Shown here piece after piece: positions 11,807 through 21,004 of a stretch of DNA of 64,000 bases. Within the stretch, counting starts at the first letter, position 1; each line of letters starts with the position of its first letter. The notes below the pieces were generated by a model, which was not told the origin of the DNA, searched no databases, and saw nothing but the letters and a program-made list of their open reading frames with translations. A program made the translations under genes and the position numbers. The stretch comes from Microplitis mediator (lineage: Eukaryota > Arthropoda > Insecta > Hymenoptera > Braconidae), in the NCBI RefSeq assembly GCF_029852145.1, contig NC_079970.1, positions 13,139,662-13,203,661 on the forward strand, read 5' to 3'.

Positions 11807-12271
11807 TTAGAACGTGGGTAATTTGATTTGCGGCAAATTAGTTTTACGCGCGCCTCCAAAATATGCAGTTTGATCATGATTGACCGCATGGGCATCATGA
11901 ACAGGTTCTGGAGCGGGTCTTGCAGCGCTGAGTCTCACTAGAAGCTCAGTATACACTTGAGTAGCGGTACCAAAGGCGTTACCAGTATGGTATTCATTGT
12001 TGATGATTTCTGGGGTGTCATCAAAAACTCTCTCATGAGTTGTGTTGAAGCGAGTCCACAATTCATTCAAGAAAGCGAGTTCAGCATCTATAGCGGCGGC
12101 ACCTTGAGTAGCAAGTATGGCGTCAGTCAAGCGGTTAGACATATTACGCATCGTGTCGATGCGGTTCATCTGTAGAGCGACTTGGGCTTCAGCGGCCATC
12201 TTGACTACACGTTGCACACAAAATGGACGCGATGAAAGTAAAACCGACGCTAAGTTTTCGATCGATTGCAA
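11807..12271 (-). pseudogene. BEL Gag N-terminal region
   Basis: 154 codons on the minus strand, downstream of the primer-binding site at 12452-12468 and a leader of about 180 bp. An internal Met (MAAEAQVALQMNRIDTMRNM) may be the true start, since the same ATG context is kept in the plus-strand copy near 14002. The C-terminal end reads LPQIKLPTF, the usual lead-in to the BEL capsid region (P-x-F-x-G). A frame break then separates it from 11785-11267. Alpha-helical, Ala-rich composition fits Gag. Confidence 0.75.
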
Positions 12272-12451
12272 TTAGAATGTCTTTTTACATCGGTGTGTAA
12301 ATTGATCACCACAGGCAGCACTCTAGTAGTGCTCAGCAATGCCCATGGAACTTAGCGATTTTCAATGCACAATTTTCACTGCACTTTTTACTCACAATTT
12401 TTTTTTGACTTTTAATTTGTGATAATTATTAATTATTGAACCCACACCAGA

Positions 12452-12495
12452 TCCGGCTCGAAGGACCAAAGATATAAGAGGCTCGATGGACCAAA
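12452..12495 (-). promoter_or_regulatory. tRNA-Tyr-type primer-binding site, duplicated
   Basis: The plus strand reads TCCGGCTCGAAGGACCA at 12452-12468, equal to the 3' end of insect tRNA-Tyr including CCA, so the minus strand carries its complement. A degenerate second copy (GGCTCGATGGACCA) lies at about 12480-12493, directly against the LTR at 12496. The doubling is unusual. Confidence 0.75.
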
Positions 12496-12750
12496 TGTAA
12501 AATGAGCGAGTGCTCTGTGGGATTCTGGTGTAGGTGTGGTTAATTCAATAACTAACAATTAACACAAAAATTACAGATAATAGAATAGATCTTTATTTAA
12601 CAATATGTACACTGAATAACTGTAAGAAAAATACTTAAGAGCGAATGCAACTACATAGATAAGCGATAGCGAATGCGACAAGTAAAGCGGTTAAAAACGC
12701 GTGGTGGTTAGTGAGACTGCCCGATGTAGATTAGATATAGAGACGTCGTC
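12496..12750 (-). repeat. Truncated BEL LTR (255 bp)
   Basis: In plus view it begins TGTAAAATGAGCG and matches the other LTRs to about 12750, where it stops at GACGTCGTC. It then joins directly to internal sequence that normally lies next to a 3' LTR. Confidence 0.8.
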
Positions 12751-12844
12751 GAGTGAACTGGTAGCACACACAATTCAGAAGTTAGCGGCTAAATCTGCAG
12801 GATCTACGAGTAGCGGAGCGATCGGTCTTTAATTTAACACAGCC

Positions 12845-13156
12845 TCAATCTGTGTTAACTGTAGCGAGTTGGTCGTAAGTCAATAGCGATTCACCAATAG
12901 TTCGTATAAAATGGAACTTGATTGACTTCACGGCTGCTTCCCATTTGTCACCAAAATGGGTAGCGTTTAACGGGTTGAACTTGCAGTCTATGCCATCTGT
13001 AGCGAGTAAATACTGAAGTTCCTTTAGCTGTCTCGATCCTGCTGCGAATTCTTTTCTTAGCGTGGCGTCTGCTCCTATAAAATTTGTACCACAGTCCGAG
13101 TATAGGGTACTGCAGGCGCCTCTCCGATTAGTAAATCTTCTAAATGCTGCGGCCAT
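12845..13156 (-). pseudogene. BEL integrase core fragment
   Basis: 103 codons, minus strand, nearly identical to the core in 9455-9850, with YSDCGTNFIGA and GDKWEAAVKS. Upstream it begins abruptly at CGGCC, directly against a primer-binding site (13156-13172). The segment is therefore LTR, primer site, then integrase, with everything between deleted. Confidence 0.8.
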
Positions 13157-13172
13157 CCGGCTCGAAGGACCA
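13156..13172 (-). promoter_or_regulatory. tRNA-Tyr-type primer-binding site
   Basis: The plus strand reads TCCGGCTCGAAGGACCA, three bases from the LTR at 13176. Confidence 0.8.
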
Positions 13173-13175
13173 AAA

Positions 13176-13730
13176 TGTAAAATGAGCGAGTGCTCTGTGG
13201 GATTCTGGTGTACGTGTGGTTAATTCAATAACTAACAGTTAACACAAAAATTACAGATAATAGAATAGATCTTTATTTAACAATATGTACTCTGAATAAC
13301 TGTAAGAAAAATACTTAAGAGCGAATGCAACTACATAGATAAGCGATAGCGAATGCGACAAGTAAAGCGGTTAAAAACGCGTGGTGGTTAGTAAGACTGC
13401 CCGATGTAGATTAGATATAGAGACGTCGTCTTCTTCCTTCGTGGCTGCTTGGTGGTGACGTGGCAGCATGGCTGTAGTAACGAATTTTCCCATTGGCTTA
13501 AAAGCGCGCCAACAGGAAATAGTTAGCCACCAATTTCTCTGATTGGCCGGCTGGTAGCGGGTTCTCATGCCGACATGGCACGGTCATGAGCAAGAAATTG
13601 TATGTGTCGGGCCCAAATAGCGAGTGACCCGGCACTATTCTGACATTCAAGTCAGTAGCGAGTTCGGCTGCTCCCGTACGTAGCGAAAGTACACGAAGCT
13701 TTTCAAAATGATTAAGCTCGTGAATGAACA
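13176..13730 (-). repeat. BEL LTR, 555 bp, flanked by primer sites on both sides
   Basis: A complete LTR in minus orientation. On its left is a minus-strand primer site (13156-13172), as expected. On its right, TTTTGGACTTCGAGCCGG is a plus-strand primer site, although the LTR faces the other way. This is the head-to-head junction of the chimera. Confidence 0.85.
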
Positions 13731-13733
13731 TTT

Positions 13734-13749
13734 TGGACTTCGAGCCGGA
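13734..13749 (+). promoter_or_regulatory. Plus-strand primer-binding site, slightly altered
   Basis: TGGACTTCGAGCCGGA differs from the tRNA-Tyr complement by a changed and a missing base near its start. The leader that follows is the reverse complement of 12271-12440. Confidence 0.65.
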
Positions 13750-14001
13750 TCTGGTGTGGGTTCAATAATTAATAATTATCACAAATTAAAAGTCAAAAAA
13801 AAAATTGTGAGTAAAAAGTGCAGTGAAAATTGTGCATTGAAAATCGCTAAGTGCCATGGGCATTGCTGAGCACTACTAGAGTGCTACCTGTGGTGATTAA
13901 TTTACACACCGGTGTAAAAAGACGTTCTAATTGCAATCGATCGAAAACTTAGCGTCGGTTTTACTTTCATCGCGTCCATTTTGTGTGCAACGTGTAGTCA
14001 A

Positions 14002-14919
14002 GATGGCCGCTGAAGCCCAAGTCGCTCTACAGATGAACCGCATCGACACGATGCACAACATGGCTACCCGCTAACAAATACCCGCTATGTTGACAACATC
14101 TATGGAGGCGCAGATGAACTCGCTGAGGCAATTCAAGTTGCTCTCGACATAAAAAAAAATGTGTGCCGCAGGATGTTTCCCGCTTGCTAAGTGGGCAAGT
14201 AATTCAACGGAATTACACGCTCAAGCCGCTCCAGTGAATTTACACTCAACTGGGATGCTACGCTATCATTGTTGCTTCTTCTAGAATGGAATTTATGTCG
14301 AGATGAAATACATCAGATTTCGAAGATTCAGATACCTCGCTAGAATCATGTACAAAATGATGTATCAATTGAACTACATGGATTCTCTGACGCTTCTCAA
14401 CTCGCTATGGCTGCTGTCGTATATTTAAAAGTTACTGACGCTACTGGAAGCTCCAATATCTCGCTAGTGTGTGAACTTAAACAAGTTGCTCCACTGAAAC
14501 CCACTACAATACCAAGAATGGAGCTCAATGCCGCTGTGTTACTCGCTCAACTGGTACTCTACGTCAAGAAAATCTTGAAACTTGAAAATATATCAATTTT
14601 CTTGTGGACAGACTCCGCTGTATCTTTTACGGGGATACGAATCAACCCAGCTGACTGCGCTTCAAGAGGTTTAACAGCAGCCAAACTAGAACAGCATTCG
14701 CTATGGTGGACGGGACCTAAGTGGCTCAGTCAATCAAAAGAAAACTGGCCATCTTTTGACATCCCTTTGCAGACGGTATCACATCTTGAAGAACGTCCAG
14801 GTCTGGTTTTTACCATCTACAAGGCAAATTCACACCCGCTATACACGCTACTGGATAAATTCTCTAAGTTGTCACCATTACTTCACACGCTTGGAATCTG
14901 TCTACGTGCCATCGCTTAA
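14002..14919 (+). pseudogene. BEL gag-pol deletion remnant: Gag start, RT tail, RNase H
   Basis: From the ATG near 14002 the Gag N-terminus (MAAEAQVALQMNRIDTM) runs for about 20 codons. It then jumps to the reverse transcriptase motif RYVDNIYGGA (the second catalytic-box Asp is Asn), a deletion of roughly 2 kb or more. RNase H follows: LHGFSDAS near 14375, then IPRMELNAA and FLWTDSA, with a second deletion just after. NPADCASRG and the WWTGPKWL segment complete the frame ending at 14919. The open frame from 14407 is continuous for 170 codons, but the whole lacks protease and most of reverse transcriptase. Confidence 0.8.
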
Positions 14920-14933
14920 TTAAATAAAAAAAA

Positions 14934-15648
14934 GTGCCACAGTCCACACTGGCCACACCACTCGCTACAGTTGACCTGGAACTCGCAAAGACTTTGCTGA
15001 TCAAGTATACGCAACGTCAGTACTATTCGCAAGAGCTGAAACTACTGAAAAATGGTGATTCTCTACAACGAAATCATCGTCTCGCTAAATTGATTCCCTA
15101 CGTCGACTACAATGAAGTACTCAGAGTCGGCGGTCGCTTGAAGAATTCGCTACTGGATGATGAACGAAATAGTCCAGTAATACTGCTAAGAACATCTCAT
15201 AGGGGAACTCAATTGACTATCGCTGATTTAAGGAGATCTGACTGGATAGAAGGTGGGCAAGTTCCAGCCAGGTCTCACATTCTACGCTGCGTCCGATATA
15301 TATGTTGAAATTATCATGAATTGTTCTACTGACGCTTTCGCCGCAGCATTTAGAAGATTTACTAATCGGAGAGGCGCCTGCAGTACCCTATACTCGGACT
15401 GTGGTACAAATTTTATAGGAGCAGACGCCACGCTAAGAAAAGAATTCGCAGCAGGATCGAGACAGCTAAAGGAACTTCAGTATTTACTCGCTACAGATGG
15501 CACAGACTGCAAGTTCAACCCGTCAAACGCTACCCATTTTGGTGACAAATGGGAAGCAGCCGTAAAGTCAATCAAGTTCCATTTTATACGAACTATTGGT
15601 GAATCGCTATTGACTTACGACCAACTCGCTACAGTTAACACAGATTGA
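14934..15648 (+). pseudogene. BEL integrase region, plus-strand copy
   Basis: Two overlapping frames (14934-15308 and 15253-15648) carry the integrase N-terminal part and the core. They have the same break and the same loss of the first catalytic Asp as the minus-strand copy at 9455-10434. Nucleotide identity with that copy is very high by eye. It is followed by a purine tract and the 3' LTR at 15788. Confidence 0.82.
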
Positions 15649-15787
15649 GACTGTGTTAAATTAAAGTCCGATCGCTCCGCTACTCGAAGATCCTGCAGAT
15701 TTAGCCGCTAACTTCTGAATTGTGTGTGCTACCAGTTCACTCTCCAGAAGACAATCCTGTCGACACCGTCGCCAGCGCTAGGGAGAA

Positions 15788-16342
15788 TGTTCAGTCACGA
15801 GCTTAGGCAATTTGAAAAGCTTCGTGCATTTCCGCTACGATCGGGAGTAGCTGAACTCGCTACTGACTTGAGTGTCAGTATAGTGCCGGGTCACTCGCTA
15901 TTTGAGCCCGACACATACAATTTCTTGCTCATGACCGTGCTACGGTGGCATGAGAACCCGCTACCAGCCAGCCAATCAGAGAAATTGGCGGCTAACTATT
16001 TCCTGTTGGCGCGCTTTTAAGCCAATGGGAAAATTCGTTACTGCAGCCATGCTGCCACGTCACCACCGAGCAGCCACGAAGGAAGAAGTCGCCGTCTCAA
16101 TAATGAATCTACATCGGGCAGTCTTACTAACCACCACGCGTTTTTAACCGCTTTACTTGTCGCATTCGCTATCGCTTATTTATGTAGTTGCATTCGCTCT
16201 TAAGTATTTTTCTTACAGTTATTCAGTGAACATATTGTTAAATAAAGATCTATTCTATTATCTGTAATTTTTGTGTTAATTGTTAGTTATTGAATTTACC
16301 ACACCTCCACCAGAATCCCACAGAGCACTCGCTCATTTTACA
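15788..16342 (+). repeat. BEL 3' LTR of the plus-strand copy, 555 bp
   Basis: Runs from TGTTCAGTCACGAG to CTCATTTTACA and is preceded by the purine tract GCTAGGGAGAA. Its outer edge is the true junction with the host palindrome. Confidence 0.88.
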
Positions 16343-16929
16343 CAATAGTTTAATGTTAGTTTTATTACTTTAAGTATAAATCTATTCCTTGGGATCATAA
16401 AAGTTCCTAGAGAAATTGAATTCAATAAGTTTCATACATAGCAACACAGTTTTCTAAGCGTTTGATAGTAAATATGAATGTAAATTTTGAAAAAAAATTA
16501 GGTTCAAATGGCTACAGAAAAAAATTGGCTCATGTTTTTCATTCGATCATAAGTTCCTTTTGTAGAGAATTAAATTTTCTACAAAATGGCACCTTGGCCA
16601 TTTTTCAATCAGTTATATTTAATGAGTTGTAAAATATTAAGTTGGGATAAAAAACAATTTTATTAGAAAATTCTTATTCACGCGAGCGCTAACTGAAAAA
16701 TAGACATATCGAGCTGAAATTTTTTCAGGATTTTTTTTTTTTAGTGAGACAACCTAATTTTCGTATGGGACCGAAAAAAAAAAAATATCGATTTCATTTG
16801 GCACAGTCTAATGTCTATAATTAATTAAGCTTTATTTAACAATAATCAAAAACTTTTACCGTATTCTATTAATTTTAATACTTATATATTATTATAATAT
16901 AATATACGTTACTTATACGCATATATTTA

Positions 16930-17130
16930 TTATTTTTTATTTGGTGACCAAGAATTGATGCACAATAGCTATTGAGCTGACTCGTGATTCAATCTATTGC
17001 GATGTTTTCGGATCACAAGAGATCCTTGCGAAAACAAACTCTCAGCTGGGACAGATGTAGCCGAAGTTGACAAAAAATATCGCGCCATTTTTGCCAAAAT
17101 AGGATATTGAAGCTCATGACGTTTCCACCA
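16930..17130 (-). pseudogene. hAT transposase C-terminal dimerisation domain remnant
   Basis: Reading the minus strand from 17130 gives WWKRHELQYPILAKMARYFL, then STSATSVPAESLFSQGS, then VIRKHRNRL and a stop near the end. This matches the hATC dimerisation domain pattern of hAT transposases (W-W, then Y-P-x-L-A-x-x-A-R-x-x-L, then T-S-x-x-x-E-R-x-F-S, then R-N-R-L). One internal TAG (16969-16971) interrupts it and a TAA ends it at 16930-16932. The upstream coding part is missing because an R1 repeat begins 4 bp away. It belongs to the outer hAT element. The usual Glu-Arg of the motif is Glu-Ser here. Confidence 0.85.
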
Positions 17131-17135
17131 AAGTA

Positions 17136-18085
17136 CACTTATCCAAAAAATTAAAGGAACAAAAAAATTTTATAGATTTTTTAGTGATTTTTAGAAGGCT
17201 GTATTTTCGTGAAAAATGATCGTATCGAAAAAGTAAAAGAAGCAAATTGAAGCTTGAAACCTCTAGTTTGAAGATATTCCAGCAAAACGTTTTTTTGAGC
17301 CACGGTTTTTTCGGAATCATAAGAAAAAGGTCGACACTAAATTTTTCTAAATTTTTTGGTTTCGTTTTTTACGTCTACGGGGCCGGGAAAAATTTTTTCA
17401 AAGAAACGAATTCATGGCTCGTTTGGGAAATTTATTCAGCTACAATTTGCATTTTTTATTTTCTCTGTACGTCAATTTGCTGCTGAGATATCAGCCTTCA
17501 AATGAAAAAGGATCCTTTTGTCTTTGATTATTGATATCTCAGCAAATAATGACCGCACAGTAATTCAAAGGGCAGTTTAAGAAACTTGAATAAATTCCCT
17601 ACAATTTTCGTTTTCGATTTTTTCAAAAAAAAATTTTTTTTTTCATCCGTGATATCCATTTGAAAAACCCTTAAAAAATGGCCATTTTCTGGTTTTTTAG
17701 TCGACTCATCGCTACTCTGCAAATATTGATAAAAAAAATAATGTTGTCAAGTAATTTTACAGCTTAATGTACCCTCGAAAGCCCTGGAAATTTTCAGATT
17801 GATCCATTGAACCGTTTGTCTGGTCCGATTGCTCAAAGTTTTGCAAAACAATTAAAGGAACAAGTTTTGTTCCTTAAATTGTTTAATCGTTATCAAAATC
17901 AAAAAATCAATTTTTTCCGGATTTTCTTCCATTTTTGCGTTAGTTATTCAGTAAATGTAAAGTAAAGAGAAAAAAAAAAAAATTTCCGAAAAAAGAGATA
18001 AAACAAGAATTTTTTCACTTTTTTTTTACGTTATATTCAGTTTTATTTTTTTTTTTTTTTTCGTTTCTCGGAGATTCTTTTTTTT
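17136..18085 (+). repeat. R1-family repeat in the outer hAT element
   Basis: It begins CACTTATCCAAAAAATTAAA after TA (17134-17135). It is colinear with the copy at 48705-49655, including the phrase 'aaaaatggccattttctgg' and the T-rich tail. The far terminal inverted repeat is not found, so the right edge is approximate. Short open frames here occur in both directions and are not genes. Confidence 0.7.
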
Positions 18086-18424
18086 TGCGGAATGGAATGT
18101 TTTATTGACTTTCTCACGTCTTCTAATTTTACTAAAAATAGAGCGTATTTTCGTGATTGATGTACTTAAATCTCCATTACAGTAGTGAAATGCTTAAATT
18201 TTCTTAGATGCTTACGATCGTATCATATCGTCCTAAGAAAATGGTATGAATAGTTCTCAGAGTAACGAAAACTAGAAAACTTACCCTTCCAAATCTTGAA
18301 CGCATAAATTGACCTTTTAGTGTAAGAAAAAAAAGTTAAAAGTTTTAAACACTCAAAATTCCTTGTTTCGACAAAAACTCGTTTATTCTCATATATCTTA
18401 TTTACAACGGAAGTTATAATTTTT

Positions 18425-18575
18425 AGTTTAGTCTTGCATTTTGGTCTTAGTCTTGCACTCTCGGTCTTGGTTTCAGTCTTGTTCTTGTTCATTCGGTATT
18501 GGTCTTGGTCTTGCTAGTGTTTGTATGATCTTGGTCTTGGTCTTGGTCTTGCAAAATCACAAGACCAAGACAGAT
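18425..18575. repeat. GGTCTT minisatellite at the right end of the outer hAT
   Basis: Degenerate GGTCTT units, partner of the tract at 5880-6060. Confidence 0.85.
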
Positions 18576-18597
18576 TTTGCTCATCACTAATCTCAAC

Positions 18598-19087
18598 GGT
18601 CATATGACATCGTAAAGATCATGGCACTTAGATCGCGATTTCACTATCAATTAATCAAAATTTTATACATTATTTCTATTATTGAAAGTACATCCAACAA
18701 TTTCCCGACAATTTAGTTGGACTTGCTCTGATGGCAATAACATTATACCGCAGAAACAGAATTGAAAAAGAAAAAGAGATAGACAGATAGAAAATTGTCA
18801 GTCTCTCTCTTCTCCTGTTGACGACTTAAAAACTATAAATTAAAAATAATCATTTAATACATCTTATTCATTTAATAACAAAAACGGGGACGTAACACTG
18901 CATACCTTGAACTGTACATCTATTAATACTAATTAAATATTTCGATATTATCAATTACAAACGATATATTTTTTTTAATATAATGCTACTATGTGTAGAA
19001 CACGATGCACAAGGTACGTTCATAAGTCACCTTTCTTTTTACAATCATTGTGCTTGATATATTTATTCGTAAAAATTATAATTATAG
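18598..19087. other. Intron DNA between the hAT element and the collagen exon
   Basis: AT-rich, single-copy-looking DNA. Nothing is recognised except the polypyrimidine-poor acceptor TATAG at its end. Confidence 0.5.
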
Positions 19088-19183
19088 GGTCGACCAGGAA
19101 CTCCCGGAATACCAGGAAACATAGGACCTAAAGGAGAAAAAGGTGAAGCCGGTGCACCAAGTCCTTACAGCAACACAGCAGGA
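19088..19183 (+). CDS. Mp: Collagen XV/XVIII (multiplexin) exon, triple-helical segment
   Basis: A 96-bp, phase-0 exon of 32 codons. It is preceded by a TATAG acceptor and followed by the donor GTAAGC. It encodes about eight Gly-X-Y triplets (starting GRPGTPGIPGNIGPKGEKGE), then an interruption SPYSNTA and a final Gly that begins the triplet completed by the next exon. Multiplexins are secreted basement-membrane collagens with interrupted collagen domains; the interruption here fits that layout. The product would be extracellular. On its own the exon shows only that this is a collagen. The assignment to multiplexin comes from the in-phase downstream exons, which carry the collagen XV/XVIII trimerisation domain. 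No upstream exon is recognisable in the first 19 kb of the window. Confidence 0.85.
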
Positions 19184-20717
19184 GTAAGCGTTCATTATAT
19201 TCCAGAAATTTAAATTTATTTTCAGTAAATTAGAATAAAACTATTGAAAAGATAATCCAATGTATATACATATTTTAAGGTGTCCGTTATTTTCCAAATT
19301 AGATTTTTTTTAGGCATGATATTAATCATTTATTTCTTACCGAAAAATAATTATAAAAAAATAAAAAAGTTAATGCCAGTGCCGTTTCACTCTGCCTAAG
19401 TAATGATACTTTCCTACTTAAGTACAATAAGAAAAATTTTATTACTCGCTTGAAAATAAGCCTACAGCTAAAATGAATATAAATTTTCGTATGAAAGTTA
19501 TCGTCTTTCAAACTAGGTTTCTTGCATTTTTTTTCTTTGTGAATTCAACCATTTAAAAGATATTGAAACTCAAAGTTCGATTTGCTTAAATAATTGGCGT
19601 TTTTGAATGAACTTTTATCACTCTTTAACACATAGATACAAAATTAAGCACAATCAATTTTTTTCTAGGAATTTTATCGCTCTTCAGAAAAAGATTCTTA
19701 TGCTTTTTTTCGTACATCTAATGATTGGGTGGTATTGAAGCTGAAAATTTGACATATTTAAAAAATAATATTTATTGTTTGAAATCCTGTAACCCCTTAG
19801 TTAAGGGATAAATACCTATGCAATAAACTTATTTTGTCAGAAATTTACGGATCTACAAAAAAGATCATAGGTCAACGTCCGTGGTGTCTAGTGGCGTCTC
19901 TAAGTTCAATTACTAACAAAGAAGTCTCTAAATCAATTACTAAGAAAAAATTCAAGATTTCGTTTCATATTTCTAGCGGTATGAAATATATTTTGGAACC
20001 ACTCTGGAACCAGAGTCAGAATGGAACCATACTGATTCCAGCGCGGTTTTGTGCCCTTTTTTGAGTGTGATACCAGACTTAAATCAGATTGAAACCAGAG
20101 CAAATCCAAAGTATTCCCAGAGTGTATTCACAGTAATTCAAGAGCATAAATTCAGAGTGAATCTAGAGCAAATTCTGAGCGAATCCAATGTAAGTCCAGA
20201 ATGAAACGAGCGTCTTTTCAGAGAGAAACCAAAAGTTTTTAGAACGAATCCAAAGTGTTCTTTAGGGTAGAACCACAGTTTTACCAGAGCGAATCTAGAG
20301 TGGAACTGGACTGCATTACGTTTGGCCTTAGGGTGTATCCAAAGTAAATTAAGAGTAAAAATTCAGAGTGAATCCTGAAAAAGTTTCACAAAGAAAATTT
20401 TAAATAATGCTCAATTATATTTACAAAAATTATATTTTAGAGTGTTCAGAAAACATTTCAAAAATTAAATTTTTTTTCATAAAATTTTGGGGGTACCTCG
20501 TTTTGCCTCCCCTTCCCGATGTCTTAAAATATATTAAAAATAGAGATATGAAAATATTTTAAAAAATATATTCCAAGTACATAAAAAATATATAATTTTG
20601 TTATATTATTTTTCTTATGTTATTGGTTTAATTAACAATATATTTTCATAATTATATTTTTTATAAATTTGAAATATATTGTTCTCATTAATTTTTTCAT
20701 ATTTTCAAACATGTATC
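19184..20717. other. Start of the 32-kb intron; degenerate CCAGAGTGAATC repeats
   Basis: No gene. Between about 20000 and 20370 the words 'ccagagtg', 'gaatccaaagt' and 'agagcgaatc' recur every 15-25 bp as a decayed short-period repeat. From 20520 to 20710 the sequence is rich in AAATATATT. Confidence 0.5.
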
Positions 20718-21004
20718 ACTGGTGGATCCGAATACGGTAAATTACCGTAATTTACGGTATCCGGCAGAATTACCGTAATTTACGATAAAATTCGTCGATT
20801 TGCCGTAAATTTGCGGTACTTTACCGTGAATTACAGTATTTTGTCGTAAATTACGGTAAAAGATTACAATTTACCGTATATTACGGTAAGTTGCCGCATT
20901 TTACCATAAATTTGCGACGAATTACCGAATTTTACCGTGTATTACGATAACTCTGCCGGGTACCGTAAATTACGGTAACCTACCGTAATTCAGATCCAAC
21001 AGGG
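20718..21004. mobile_element. MITE composed of TTACGGTAA-type words
   Basis: The ends GGTGGATCCGAATACGGTA and, inverted, TTGGATCTGAATTACGGTAG bracket a core made almost wholly of variants of TTACCGTAA/TTACGGTAA spaced 5-15 bp apart on both strands. Similar cores lie at 54555-55008 and 55985-56390. No coding capacity. Confidence 0.7.

Larger units (their letters stand above)
8610..16342 (+). mobile_element. Chimeric BEL/Pao retrotransposon built of several defective copies
   Basis: The outer ends are LTR ends in plus orientation: a near-match to the LTR start at 8610, and TTTTACA at 16342. They are flanked by CAAAA (8605-8609) and CAATA (16343-16347), a 5-bp duplication with one change that fits the interrupted host palindrome. 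Inside, the order is: partial LTR (+), then LTR, pol 3' part, LTR, gag, LTR part, integrase part and LTR (all minus), then primer site, gag start, pol remnant and LTR (+). Six LTR segments are therefore present. No copy has a reverse transcriptase domain beyond a few residues, so the whole was mobilised in trans or assembled by recombination. Confidence 0.82.
6150..16810. mobile_element. Foldback hAT-type element nested in the outer hAT
   Basis: The termini TAGAATGTGCCAAATG and, in reverse complement, TAGACTGTGCCAAATG are flanked by an 8-bp direct repeat ATGTCTAT at 6142-6149 and 16811-16818. The inverted arms run 6150-6871 plus 8151-8200 on the left, against about 8303-8609 plus 16343-16810 on the right, with a loop near 8200-8300. 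Intact, it would be a palindrome of about 1.7 kb without a transposase. Two later insertions split it: a TIR element in the left arm (6872-8150) and a BEL element in the right arm (8610-16342). Confidence 0.88.
5856..18589. mobile_element. Outer hAT element, host of a nested stack
   Basis: The terminal inverted repeats TAGTGATGAGCAAA and TTTGCTCATCACTA (second one slightly degenerate) are flanked by the 8-bp direct repeat ATCTCAAC at 5848-5855 and 18590-18597. TAG/CTA ends with an 8-bp duplication are the hAT signature. Subterminal tracts of GGTCTT units lie just inside both ends (5880-6060 and 18425-18575). A piece of hAT transposase is encoded at 16930-17130 on the minus strand. Without its insertions (6150-16810 and an R1 copy near 17136) the element would be about 1-2 kb, so it is a deleted, non-autonomous copy. 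Confidence 0.88.
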
